Shown here: positions 16,176 through 23,481 of the stretch, piece after piece
Layout: each line of letters begins with the position of its first letter
Position numbering within the stretch: position 1 is the stretch's first letter
Source: an uncultured Elusimicrobia bacterium
Lineage (GTDB): Bacteria > Elusimicrobiota > Elusimicrobia > Elusimicrobiales > UBA9959
DNA: 40,113 bases
NCBI GenBank assembly: GCA_937898825.1
Contig: CALEIX010000049.1
Location: forward strand, 1 to 40,113
Direction of reading: 5' to 3'
Translations under genes and position numbers: made by a program
Notes under the pieces: generated by a model
The model's input: the letters and a program-made list of their open reading frames with translations, nothing else
What the model was told of the DNA's origin: nothing
The model's database searches: none

Positions 16176-17650
16176 ATCTTATAAAATCCCTCTCTGAAAA
16201 ACTGACTCGCGCGGTAAACAATGACTGGGTTGTTCCAAAATCCGGCAGGGAGAAATTCCTAGACAGATTTTATCTTTTTCTGCTCTTTGTCCTCTGCTTC
16301 ATAAAACTCGAACCGTATATTATTCCCCAACTGGACGACATGACTCACGCTGCAATGGGCATCTCCATACTTCAGACCGGAGACTGGTTTACCATGCATG
16401 AGGGGAAAATGATAAGCTGGCTGAAGCCTCCCTTGTATTTCTGGATTGAAGCCGTATTGTTCAAAATATTCGAACCCGGCGAATACTGGGCAAAATTCCC
16501 CGCGGCTTTGACGGGTTTTCTGACATTTCTTTTTTCCTATAAAACCGCCTGCAAATTATTCAACAGAAAGGTGGGGTTTCTCACTCTGTTTGTGCTTTCG
16601 ACGAGCCTTTTCTTTCTAAGATACACTCAAAGAGTAATGCTCGATATGCCGGTGGCTTTCGCCGTAACACTGGGGGTTTTCGCCGTCGTGGAAGCCCAAA
16701 TTTCAAAAAACAAAAATTATTATTTTCTCTTTGGCCTTGCGGCGGCTCTGGGATATTATTTCAAAGGCATGCAGGGACTTTATTTATTCGGCATAATTCC
16801 TCTTTATTTTGTTTTTACCGGGCAGATAAAGGAAATTTTCTCATCCCGATTCTTATTGTCCGTTTTGACGGCTTTTACTTTAATCGGGCTCTGGTTCATA
16901 CCTCAGTATTTGACGCATGGCAGAGAATTCCTCCTTTCCCAGTCCGGCATAGGGCCCTTAATTTACGGAGGGCTCCCGGGTTATGAAAATCCTTTTTACA
17001 ATCCGTTCAAGAATCTCCTGCGCATGTTTTACTGGATACTGGTTTCCGTTTACGGAATGTGGATAGGAATCAAGGAACTTAAAAATCCCGTCAGAAAAAA
17101 CTCTTTCATAATGCTGTTTTCATGGTTCTGGACAATAATGGCGGCTTTGTCCATAAGCAGTGTGTTCGGGGTAAGGTATTTCATACCGGCTCTTGTTCCG
17201 GCCGGCATGTTCGCGGCAATAGGGCTTGAAAAAGTAATAAAAGGAAAAAATTTCGATTATTTTCATCATGCAGCCGTTTTCTTCGCGGCCGCAATTTTAA
17301 CCATAATAGCCGTTTTCCCGATGCCTCCAGCCAAAAAAGGCAGCAAGTATATCTCCCTTTACCGCTGCGTAAATCATATAGTGGATAAGAAAGATAAAAT
17401 CATTCTATATAAGGATAGGCAGTACATATTCAATCAGGGGCTTGTTTTTTACAGCCGCCGCCCGCTGGATAAACAGGTGCGTGATTTGAAAGAGTTAAAA
17501 GAAGAAATTAAAAATACGGATAAAAAGATATTTATAATATCGACTCCTCAAGATTACGGGGAAATAGAACAATATTTCTCCAAAGAAAAAATTCTTAAAG
17601 TCGCTTCATCCGGCAATTGGATTCTGTTCCAAATTAAAGATGGATATTAA
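16172..17650 (+). CDS. Family 39 (PMT/ArnT-like) membrane glycosyltransferase
   Basis: 492 residues from the ATG at 16172, which overlaps the GT2 stop as ATGA. An ATG-like start at 16154 is less likely. About 11 hydrophobic segments precede a soluble C-terminal domain (about 385-492). The first periplasmic loop reads QLDDMTHAAMGISILQTGDW, then WLKPPLYFW. This is the GT39 signature, with a D-D pair where D-E is usual and the K-P-P-L motif intact. The family transfers a sugar from polyprenyl phosphate to lipid A, protein or another acceptor in the periplasm. Together with the adjacent GT2 and the YejM-like protein, lipid A or core decoration is the most economical reading, but the sugar and acceptor are unknown. 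Confidence 0.85.
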   Translation: MNLIKSLSEKLTRAVNNDWVVPKSGREKFLDRFYLFLLFVLCFIKLEPYIIPQLDDMTHAAMGISILQTGDWFTMHEGKMISWLKPPLYFWIEAVLFKIFEPGEYWAKFPAALTGFLTFLFSYKTACKLFNRKVGFLTLFVLSTSLFFLRYTQRVMLDMPVAFAVTLGVFAVVEAQISKNKNYYFLFGLAAALGYYFKGMQGLYLFGIIPLYFVFTGQIKEIFSSRFLLSVLTAFTLIGLWFIPQYLTHGREFLLSQSGIGPLIYGGLPGYENPFYNPFKNLLRMFYWILVSVYGMWIGIKELKNPVRKNSFIMLFSWFWTIMAALSISSVFGVRYFIPALVPAGMFAAIGLEKVIKGKNFDYFHHAAVFFAAAILTIIAVFPMPPAKKGSKYISLYRCVNHIVDKKDKIILYKDRQYIFNQGLVFYSRRPLDKQVRDLKELKEEIKNTDKKIFIISTPQDYGEIEQYFSKEKILKVASSGNWILFQIKDGY

Positions 17651-18671
17651 AAAAATTGAGAAATTCATCAAATCCCGCAAATACCCTTTGTACCACATAA
17701 ATCAAATTCAGAGAGCGGTTTACAAAAACTATGTCGATGAATGGAGTAAAGCCACTTCCCTGCCGCTGCAATTGAGGGAGGAACTCTCGTTAAAAATCCC
17801 GATACTCTCCTTTTCGCCGTCAAAGATTCTGATATCCGGCAAATCGGACGCGGTAAAGGCTGCCCTGAAACTAAGAGACGATTTAAGCGTGGAAACCGTC
17901 CTGCTTAAATTAAAGCCGGGCCATTTTTCCACATGCGTTTCAGTTCAGGTCGGCTGCGCTGTGGGATGTCCCTTTTGCGCCACGGGCAAAACGGGATTAA
18001 AAAGAAATCTTACCGCCGAGGAAATAAGCGATCAGATCCTGTTCTGGAAGCAGCATATAAACCGGGAAGGTCTTGAGGGAGATCTGAAGAATATTATCTT
18101 CATGGGGATGGGCGAACCCTTTTTCAATTACGAAGCGGTAAAGAAAACAATCAAAATTCTCAATAACCGGGATTTGTTTAACATCGGGCAGAGGCATATA
18201 TCGGTTTCGACTTTCGGCTATGTTCCGAAAATAACTCAATTTGCCAAAGATTTTCCGCAGGCAAATCTCGCCATAAGCCTTCATTCGGTTTCAGATGAAA
18301 TAAGGCAAAAGCTTGTCCCTTTGAGCGGCAAATTCAAACTTGAAAAGCTTTCAACGGCAATCAAAAACTACTTGCAAATTACAAACCGCAAAATTTTCAT
18401 AGAGTACGTTCTTTTAAGCGGCATCAACGATTCGGCGAAAAAAGCGAAAAAATTGGCTCTCTGGCTTAGAAATGCGGCTCCCGCCAAATATTTCGCGGTA
18501 AACTTAATCCCCTGCAACAGCGTCTCAAAATCTTTTTCAGCGCCATCTCCCGAAAAAGTCAAACTCTTTCAGAACACTCTTCTCGACTATAATATAAATG
18601 CCACCATAAGAAAAAGTCTGGGGCGGGACATAAAAGGCGCCTGCGGACAACTCGCTTATAAACCATTCTAA
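17640..18671 (+). CDS. rlmN: 23S rRNA (adenine-2503-C2)-methyltransferase, radical SAM
   Basis: 343 residues. The radical-SAM cluster cysteines are C106, C110 and C113 in GCAVGCPFC. The two extra cysteines of the RlmN mechanism are at C99 (CVSVQVGC context) and C335 (GACGQLAYK, near the C-terminus). NIIFMGMGEPFFNY, the AISLHSV segment and IEYVLLSGINDS complete the family pattern. It methylates A2503 in 23S rRNA (and A37 of some tRNAs), tuning ribosome accuracy. The ATG lies inside the end of the GT39 gene (11-base overlap, different frame), so it is probably translated by coupling. A perfect 12-bp hairpin sits at its stop codon. Confidence 0.93.
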   Translation: MDIKKIEKFIKSRKYPLYHINQIQRAVYKNYVDEWSKATSLPLQLREELSLKIPILSFSPSKILISGKSDAVKAALKLRDDLSVETVLLKLKPGHFSTCVSVQVGCAVGCPFCATGKTGLKRNLTAEEISDQILFWKQHINREGLEGDLKNIIFMGMGEPFFNYEAVKKTIKILNNRDLFNIGQRHISVSTFGYVPKITQFAKDFPQANLAISLHSVSDEIRQKLVPLSGKFKLEKLSTAIKNYLQITNRKIFIEYVLLSGINDSAKKAKKLALWLRNAAPAKYFAVNLIPCNSVSKSFSAPSPEKVKLFQNTLLDYNINATIRKSLGRDIKGACGQLAYKPF

Positions 18672-18689
18672 CCGCGTCGGTTAGAATGG
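18663..18689 (+). terminator. Perfect 12-bp hairpin at the rlmN stop (possible transcript end)
   Basis: CCATTCTAACCG and CGGTTAGAATGG form a perfect stem with a CGT loop, and the rlmN stop codon lies in the left arm. There is no U-tract after the stem (GCAGGCGACG follows), so it is not a standard intrinsic terminator. It may be an mRNA 3'-end stabiliser or the end of a repeat. Confidence 0.35.
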
Positions 18690-19320
18690 GCAGGCGACGA
18701 AGTGACCGTACTTTTTTCCCCGACTTCCGCAGAAGCCCTAAAATTTAGGCCGCTCTCGACGAGAAAGACTTGAAATTTGGGTGTCCCAATGCAAAAGACG
18801 GGTTTCCATATCTTTGATTTGCTTAATATAGTCAATTATTTCAGTTTTTGCTCTACTACTATTCGCAGATTACGCTAAAACATCGCAAAAACCGCAAAAC
18901 CAAACTATTCGTAGATTACGCAAAACTGAACGCAAAAGCGCGGAAGAATAGAAGTTACAAAAGAAACCTCTGTCTTTTCTTAAATTTTTAATATTCATAA
19001 ATAATCTCCGCAATTGCCTTTTATCTAAAGTTGAGCATTATACATAGTATTCAAAAAATCAATCTCCAGGAACGTTCGCAAGAGCTAAAGCGCAAAACCA
19101 ATAATACTATAGAAAACACTAAATTTTGCGTCCTTTGCGTTTCAATGTTTTACCCTGTGTTCTCCGCGTGAATTTCACCCCGCAGGTTTCTCCGCCAAAA
19201 CCACATTGAACCCAACCTACGGGGTAAAATTCTCTTGCGCCCTCCGCGTTTCACTGTCTTTTGCGTCCTCTGCGCGAGGCTCCGGGCCTCGCACTACGAC
19301 CTCGTTCAATGAACATTATA

Positions 19321-19459
19321 AACGCTATAAACTCAATAAACGCTTAACGCTATAAACTCAATGAACGCTCAACGCTATAAACTCAATGAATGCTCAACGC
19401 TATAAACTCAATGAACGCTCAACGCTATAAACTCAATGAACGCTCAACGCTATAAACTC
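19321..19459. repeat. 25-bp tandem repeat, 5.6 copies
   Basis: Five full units plus a 14-base partial unit (from 19446) follow each other without spacers. The unit begins AACGCTATAAACTCAATGAA and ends CGCTC. Unit 1 differs at two positions and unit 3 at one (GAATGCTC). A related phrase without tandem copies is seen near 10925. Lack of unique spacers rules out a CRISPR array. Confidence 0.9.
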
Positions 19460-19511
19460 TTCACTCCTCACTCTTTATCCTTCATCCCTTATCCCTTATC
19501 CCTTATCCTTA
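19460..19511. repeat. Heptanucleotide array (CACTCCT/TATCCCT type)
   Basis: Directly after the 25-bp repeat the sequence falls into 7-mers: CACTCCT, CACTCTT, TATCCTT, CATCCCT, TATCCCT, TATCCCT, TATCCTT. The shared pattern is a pyrimidine-rich unit with A at the second base. The array ends about five bases before the 3' end of rnpB. Its TATCCYT words are the same family as the arrays at 36179 and 36611. Confidence 0.75.
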
Positions 19512-19515
19512 CCAC

Positions 19516-19902
19516 TGTTTGCCTTTGCGACGGATAGTACCCCGGATTCTGTTTTATGGAATCATTTATCTGTCGCGGCCCACTTCGCGCCTTCGCTCAA
19601 AGCGAAAGGAAGGCACCTTTGACGCGCATTTGGCCTTGCTCCGGGCGGGGTTTGCCATGCCTTAAAAGATTACTCTTTTAAGCGGTGCGCTCTTACCGCA
19701 CCTTTTCACCCTTATCCGCCTGAGGCGGACGGTATATTTTCTGTTGCACTTTCCGTCTAAGCGGATATTGCCGCTTATCCCGGACTTATGCCCTTTCGCA
19801 AAAGCTCAAGGGTTTAATCCGGCGCCCTTGCCTTTGGAGTCCGGAAGTTCCTCCCCTGCCGAAAGGCGGAGGCGATTCCTCATCCGACGCAAAAAACAAA
19901 CA
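19516..19902 (-). ncRNA. rnpB: RNase P RNA (bacterial type A)
   Basis: About 387 nt on the minus strand. Universal elements appear in the right order. The 5' conserved region GAGGAACTTCCGGACTCC lies at 19853-19836, and AAAGTGCAACAGAAA with the GGGTGAAAAGGTGCGGTAAG stretch follows. The stem GGTGCG/CGCACC spans 19702-19684, CCGGAGCAAGGCCAAAT is near 19645-19629, and the 3' region ACAGAATCCGG is at 19552-19542. The ends pair as P1 (TTTGCG-CGGAT with ATCCG-CGCAAA). The RNA is the ribozyme that matures tRNA 5' ends. Predicted reading frames across it on both strands are spurious. Its promoter appears to include the end of the adjacent mobile element. Ends are estimates from P1. Confidence 0.93.
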
Positions 19903-19908
19903 GCATTC

Positions 19909-19937
19909 ATTAAAAGCGGGATTAGATGCTCTGTCCA
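19909..19937 (-). promoter_or_regulatory. Probable rnpB promoter, -35 supplied by the MITE end
   Basis: On the minus strand TGGACA (19937 to 19932) is a five-of-six match to the -35 consensus, followed by exactly 17 bases and TTTAAT (19914 to 19909), five of six for -10. The predicted start at 19901-19903 coincides with the 5' end of rnpB inferred from helix P1. The -35 lies inside the terminal inverted repeat; the -10 lies outside it in flanking DNA. Confidence 0.55.
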
Positions 19938-20194
19938 ATAAATAGTTAATGGTTTGGAAAGCCAGATTTGAGGCAAGTTCAAGGCTCGGGCGCGCGCATA
20001 CCTGAAGGGGGCTGCATGCAAGGAGCAACGAAGAAATTGACCAAATATGGCTTTCCCTATAAGGGCAGGTTACTTTTGGGCTGCAACTTCGTCATTCATC
20101 GCTCACATACCACAACAGGTATGCTTACTCTTCATTCCTTGTTTCGCTCCAAAATTAACTCTGCCAAACTATCAAATATCTATTGGACAGAGCA
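19927..20194. mobile_element. MITE-like element, 268 bp, full copy
   Basis: The ends are 31-bp terminal inverted repeats (19927-19957 and 20164-20194) that match at 27 of 31 positions and begin TGCTCTGTCCAATA. The element is flanked by direct repeats TTAGA (19922-19926 and 20195-20199), a target-site duplication of five bases, or TTAG if the outer A belongs to the element. The 206-bp interior has no transposase frame. It contains a nested inverted repeat (GGAAAGCCA-K-ATTTG, about 19955 and 20045) and GCAAC-GAAG phrases. A non-autonomous element moved by a transposase elsewhere is the natural reading. The YTAR-like duplication is reminiscent of IS5-group insertion, but the family is not established. 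Confidence 0.8.
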
Positions 20195-20674
20195 TTAGAA
20201 CAAATCGGGTTGGTGAAACTTCTTTTCGTTTTCTTTTTGTATGCTTTTGCCCAGGCGTTTATTAATCTTTATTTTGTTGAGAATCTGATTTACAAGTTTG
20301 TCGGCGACCTTGTTTTTGGCGCGGGGAATATAAGAAAGAGTTACTTTGTATTTTGCAGCTTCCCTCATTATCTCTGCCATAAGATTAAACAGCACCGTGT
20401 TCTTTATCTTATATTCTCCGCTGAACTGTCGCACCAAAAGATCGGAATCGGAAAATATTTCAAGATGCGTGGCTTTTAGATATTTTGCCGCTGACAATGC
20501 CTGCATAAGAGCGTTATATTCCGCGAAATTGTTGGTGCATATACCCAAATATTTCGCCTCTTCATGAACAAGTTTTTCGTTCTGGTCGAAAATAACCACA
20601 GAGCACGCTCCGTGACCTGGATTTCCTCTCGAACCTCCGTCTATGTATATCTTAAACTTTTTGGTTTTAGTCAT
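20195..20674 (-). CDS. rnhA: Ribonuclease HI family protein
   Basis: 159 residues. The four catalytic acids of RNase H are seen: D12 in YIDGGSRGNPG, E52 in NNFAEYNAL, D76 in FSDSDLLVRQ and D125 in NKVADKLVN. The compact form without the basic protrusion resembles the archaeal/double-hybrid type of bacterial RNase HI. It degrades RNA in RNA-DNA hybrids. A 30-residue lysine-rich tail follows the fold. The stop codon TAA lies inside the right target-site duplication of the MITE, so the element inserted immediately behind the gene without changing the protein. Before insertion, only about 20 bp separated this gene from rnpB. Confidence 0.9.
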   Translation of the reverse strand: MTKTKKFKIYIDGGSRGNPGHGACSVVIFDQNEKLVHEEAKYLGICTNNFAEYNALMQALSAAKYLKATHLEIFSDSDLLVRQFSGEYKIKNTVLFNLMAEIMREAAKYKVTLSYIPRAKNKVADKLVNQILNKIKINKRLGKSIQKENEKKFHQPDLF

Positions 20675-20711
20675 CTCTTGAATTAATTTCGAGTGTTTTT
20701 CAAATCAAGTT

Positions 20712-21470
20712 TTATTTTTCGTTCTCCTCTTTGAAAGAGCCCGGCGCGACCTTCAAACAAAGCATTCTCTGGCAATTGTCACAGATAGCTATGACGTTGG
20801 GTTTGCGCAGTTCACCGCTTTTCTTTGAGGTTAAAGCCATATTGCAGCCGCTGCAGAAATACTTACCGTCCCTTTCCTCAGCCTCAACCAGAGCCTCTCC
20901 CTTTTTGGAGCGAAGATACTCATATTTTTCAAGCAATTGTGCGCTTATTTTTAGAGCCATCTCCCGCCTTGACTCCATTTCTCCTTTCAGCACATTTTCT
21001 ATTTCACAAGAACGTTTTCTCAAAGCGTCTATCTCCTGCCTTTTGCCTTTTTCCATTTCCATAAATTCGCCTTTGCGTTTCCTTTCCGCTTTCTGCGCCT
21101 CTTCCAGTTCATCCAGCAAAGATATCTCATCATTTTCAAGGCTGTCTATTCCATTCTTAATCCTTTCTATTTCCGTCAGAATCGCTTTATACGCTTCGTT
21201 ATTCTTAACAGCGTTTAACTCCTTCTGATGCTTCAAGACATTTTCTTCCTTTTCTTTTATCAAAAGTTCCATCTCTCTGCTTTTCACCTGCAAATTTAAC
21301 ACTCTTTTCCTGGCTTCTTCAAGAAGATCCTTCTTCGCTTCCATATCCTTCTCGATTTCAGCAATTTTTAAAGGAATCAAATCCATTTCCTCGCGCATGG
21401 AATTAATTCGCCTGTCCTTTTTCTGAAGAGCCATCAATTTATCTAATTCCTGCGTATATATAATGTCCAT
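20712..21470 (-). CDS. Coiled-coil protein with C4 zinc ribbon (zf-RING_7 type)
   Basis: 252 residues. A long, highly charged coiled coil (about 5-200, Glu/Lys/Leu heptads) is followed by a C4 zinc ribbon: C-SG-C in KYFCSGCNMAL and C-DN-C in AICDNCQRMLC. This is the architecture of the widespread bacterial zinc-ribbon/coiled-coil family often found near rnpB or Nif3-like genes. Its molecular role is not well defined and nucleic-acid binding is only a suggestion. It precedes the RNase H gene by 37 bases on the same strand, giving a small group with rnpB. A TATAAT box ends eight bases before the ATG, leaving no clear ribosome binding site. Confidence 0.85.
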   Translation of the reverse strand: MDIIYTQELDKLMALQKKDRRINSMREEMDLIPLKIAEIEKDMEAKKDLLEEARKRVLNLQVKSREMELLIKEKEENVLKHQKELNAVKNNEAYKAILTEIERIKNGIDSLENDEISLLDELEEAQKAERKRKGEFMEMEKGKRQEIDALRKRSCEIENVLKGEMESRREMALKISAQLLEKYEYLRSKKGEALVEAEERDGKYFCSGCNMALTSKKSGELRKPNVIAICDNCQRMLCLKVAPGSFKEENEK

Positions 21471-21546
21471 CGCTAATTATTATACAAAACCTTTTCACCA
21501 GGAGGAAAAATTCCGAATGTCATAACGTTACGGAGTTAAGAAACGT

Positions 21547-21562
21547 CCGGAAGAATTTCCGG
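21547..21562 (-). terminator. Possible metF terminator hairpin
   Basis: Just past the metF stop, CCGGAAATTCTTCCGG forms a short stem (CCGGAA/TTCCGG). Only a weak T-rich stretch (ACGTTTCTT) follows on the minus strand, so termination may be partial. Confidence 0.45.
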
Positions 21563-21565
21563 CAT

Positions 21566-22417
21566 TTATTTCAGTCCTTTTAAGATTTCCATTGTCGCAT
21601 TCGAGCGATTTAATGTGTAAAAATGGATTCCTTTAGCCCCTTGTTTCAGCAAACTTTCGCACTGACGCCTTGCATAATCAATACTGAACTTCAACATATC
21701 TTTTTCATTTCCTGAATACTTTTCTATTCCCTCAAGCAGTTTGCGTGGCATGGCAACTTTTAGTCCTTTTGTGAATTTGATTATCTGCTTGTAGTTCGTC
21801 ACCGGCATTATCCCCGGAATTATTTGAAGAGTAATGGAATGGGATAAACACTTATCAAGAAAGGCAAAGTAATGTTCATTCTTAAAAAAGAGCTGGGTAA
21901 TGGCAAAATCCGCTCCGGCGTCCTCCTTGCGCTTCAAATTGTCCAAATCCAGTTTCCAGTTCTTCGCCTCAGGATGTTTTTCAGGATACGCCGCCACCCC
22001 TATCAAGAAATTGCCGCCCTTTCTAATGTCCCTTACCAATTCATATGCCCTTTTGTAGTCGCTTTTAAAAACTCCTCCTATATTCTTTTCGTCTCCGCGC
22101 AAAGCCAGAATATTTTTGATTCCGGAATCTTCGAGCGTGGAAAGCATTCTTGAGATTTCTCTCTTAGTATGGGCTATGCAGGTCATGTGGGACACGACTT
22201 CAATGTCAAATTTTTCTTTTATCAATATTGAAAGAGCGGCCGTATTGTAGGACGGGCCAACGGTAGAGTTGGTTATGGAAACGAAATCCGGTTTAAGGCT
22301 TTTTAACCGTTTTACGGATTCATACAGCATTTCAACTGCTTTGTCGTTTTTGGGCGGATAGAATTCAAAAGAAAATAACTTTTTGTTTTTGTCCTTAATC
22401 TTCTCTTTAAGATTCAT
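21566..22417 (-). CDS. metF: 5,10-methylenetetrahydrofolate reductase
   Basis: 283 residues, about the length of bacterial MetF. FSFEFYPPKND at the N-terminus carries the catalytic Glu (E18). VSITNSTVGPS, the ILALRGDEKN segment (FAD/folate loop), IGVAAYPEKHPEA and ADFAITQLFFKNEHYFAFLDKC are the usual TIM-barrel signatures. It reduces methylene-THF to methyl-THF for methionine synthesis or, in acetogenic lineages, the methyl branch of the Wood-Ljungdahl pathway. No partner (MetV, methyltransferase) lies alongside. It follows lepB by 55 bases on the same strand. That gap has a G8 run and a GTAGTTCAACTAC palindrome but no clear promoter. Confidence 0.93.
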   Translation of the reverse strand: MNLKEKIKDKNKKLFSFEFYPPKNDKAVEMLYESVKRLKSLKPDFVSITNSTVGPSYNTAALSILIKEKFDIEVVSHMTCIAHTKREISRMLSTLEDSGIKNILALRGDEKNIGGVFKSDYKRAYELVRDIRKGGNFLIGVAAYPEKHPEAKNWKLDLDNLKRKEDAGADFAITQLFFKNEHYFAFLDKCLSHSITLQIIPGIMPVTNYKQIIKFTKGLKVAMPRKLLEGIEKYSGNEKDMLKFSIDYARRQCESLLKQGAKGIHFYTLNRSNATMEILKGLK

Positions 22418-22472
22418 AAAACCGCCTGTAGTTGAACTACCCCCCCCGTATTCTTCTCCCTATGTTTATGTT

Positions 22473-23465
22473 TTATTTCGACACCTGCATTCTTTTCGGC
22501 GGCCAGTAGATAAACCATGCTTTTCCCTTTATCAAATACTCCGGCACAGGCCCCCAATATCTTGAATCGCATGACCTGTCTCTGTTATCGCCCATAACAA
22601 AATAACTGTTTTTCGGCACCTTGACCGGCCCGAAGTTATCCCGCACATATTCCCCCAGCATTTTTCCTATTTCTCTCTTTTGCCAATACCACTGGTATTT
22701 TGTCCATGGAATTTTTATGTTTGCAGGAGGTATTCTGTTGAAGCCGTCCACATACTGAGCGTAGTCCTCTAAAACCAATTTTCCATTTACATAAAGCCGC
22801 CCCTCTTTCACCTCAATCTCATCTCCCTCAATTCCTATAACCCGTTTAATAAAATCTTTTCCGTATTGATGTCCTCCGCACTGAAATTCATTCGGGCTAT
22901 TAGAGGGAAATCTGAATATAACTATGTCACCCCTTTTTATTTTTTTGAACTTCAATATTTTCTTTTTGGTATAAGGAATTCTTATTCCGTAAATAATTTT
23001 GTTCACAAACAGGTGGTCTCCCTCTAAAAACGTCATTCTCATGGAGCCGGAAGGAATTTTAAAAGCCTGAAGAAAAACATACATAACAATCGAAGCCAAT
23101 ATAACCGCCGAAAAAATCGTCTCCGACCATTCTATATCATGCTTTAAAATTTTATTTCTTTCTTTTTCACTTTTAAGATTCTTTCTGCCAGAAGAGAAAT
23201 AAGTGTAAATTCCAGCCACCAGCCCGGACAAAAATCCATACACGAGCTGCTTCCTGGAAAATAAAACTGCCGTCACGACAATGCCGCTGTTATTGTCGAG
23301 ACTCACTGCAACCATGAGACCCGCCACAAAGAAAAAAAGAAAGGCAAAAAAAGAATGCCACCACCTTAAAAATTTCGCGTTAAATTTCCTTTTATCCTTG
23401 AAATGATGGGTCAGGAATAGATGTAAGCCCATTATTATGCCAACCCAAAAGAGTTTTTCTTCCAT
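22473..23465 (-). CDS. lepB: Signal peptidase I with extended membrane N-terminus
   Basis: 330 residues, longer than usual because about 110 residues with two to three extra hydrophobic segments precede the standard anchor helix (about 116-134). The S26 catalytic pair is S141 in IPSGSMRMT and K207 in DFIKRVIG. GDIVIFRFP and YFVMGDNRDRSCDSRYWG are the remaining conserved boxes. A roughly 35-residue insertion between PNEFQCGGHQ and the lysine region and another around the EDYAQYVDGF segment are common in long SPases. It cleaves signal peptides of exported proteins on the outer face of the inner membrane. It lies 16 bases after lepA, a pairing seen in many bacteria. Confidence 0.92.
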   Translation of the reverse strand: MEEKLFWVGIIMGLHLFLTHHFKDKRKFNAKFLRWWHSFFAFLFFFVAGLMVAVSLDNNSGIVVTAVLFSRKQLVYGFLSGLVAGIYTYFSSGRKNLKSEKERNKILKHDIEWSETIFSAVILASIVMYVFLQAFKIPSGSMRMTFLEGDHLFVNKIIYGIRIPYTKKKILKFKKIKRGDIVIFRFPSNSPNEFQCGGHQYGKDFIKRVIGIEGDEIEVKEGRLYVNGKLVLEDYAQYVDGFNRIPPANIKIPWTKYQWYWQKREIGKMLGEYVRDNFGPVKVPKNSYFVMGDNRDRSCDSRYWGPVPEYLIKGKAWFIYWPPKRMQVSK

Positions 23466-23481
23466 TGTATCTCCTTATTCG

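Larger units (their letters stand above)
18690..19515. other. Gene-free 826-bp repeat region between rlmN and rnpB
   Basis: No coding frame with family motifs is present. The left part has a CCTAAAATTTAGG near-palindrome (about 18737). An 18-bp imperfect direct repeat follows (18858-18875 and 18904-18921, ACTATTCG-Y-AGATTACGC). The middle has TTTGCGTCC/TTTGCGTTTC-type phrases (about 19134-19270). A 12-bp inverted repeat with one mismatch spans 19177-19188 and 19214-19225, and a GCGAGGC/GCCTCGC hairpin spans 19274-19292. The right part is the 25-bp tandem repeat and a heptamer array. It reads as decayed repeat material. Confidence 0.7.

Noticed and set aside
18663-18689. Strong intrinsic terminator after rlmN
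   Set aside because: The stem is perfect, but no U-tract follows; kept only as a low-confidence feature.
19321-19459. CRISPR array
   Set aside because: The 25-bp units follow each other with no spacers, and no cas gene is in the window.
19744-20198. Overlapping short reading frames on both strands across 19.7-20.2 kb
   Set aside because: They lie over RNase P RNA and the MITE-like element, have no family motifs, and on the plus strand cross conserved ribozyme segments.
22428-22440. GTAGTTCAACTAC palindrome upstream of metF as an operator
   Set aside because: A single 13-bp palindrome without a promoter nearby is weak evidence, and it may occur by chance.
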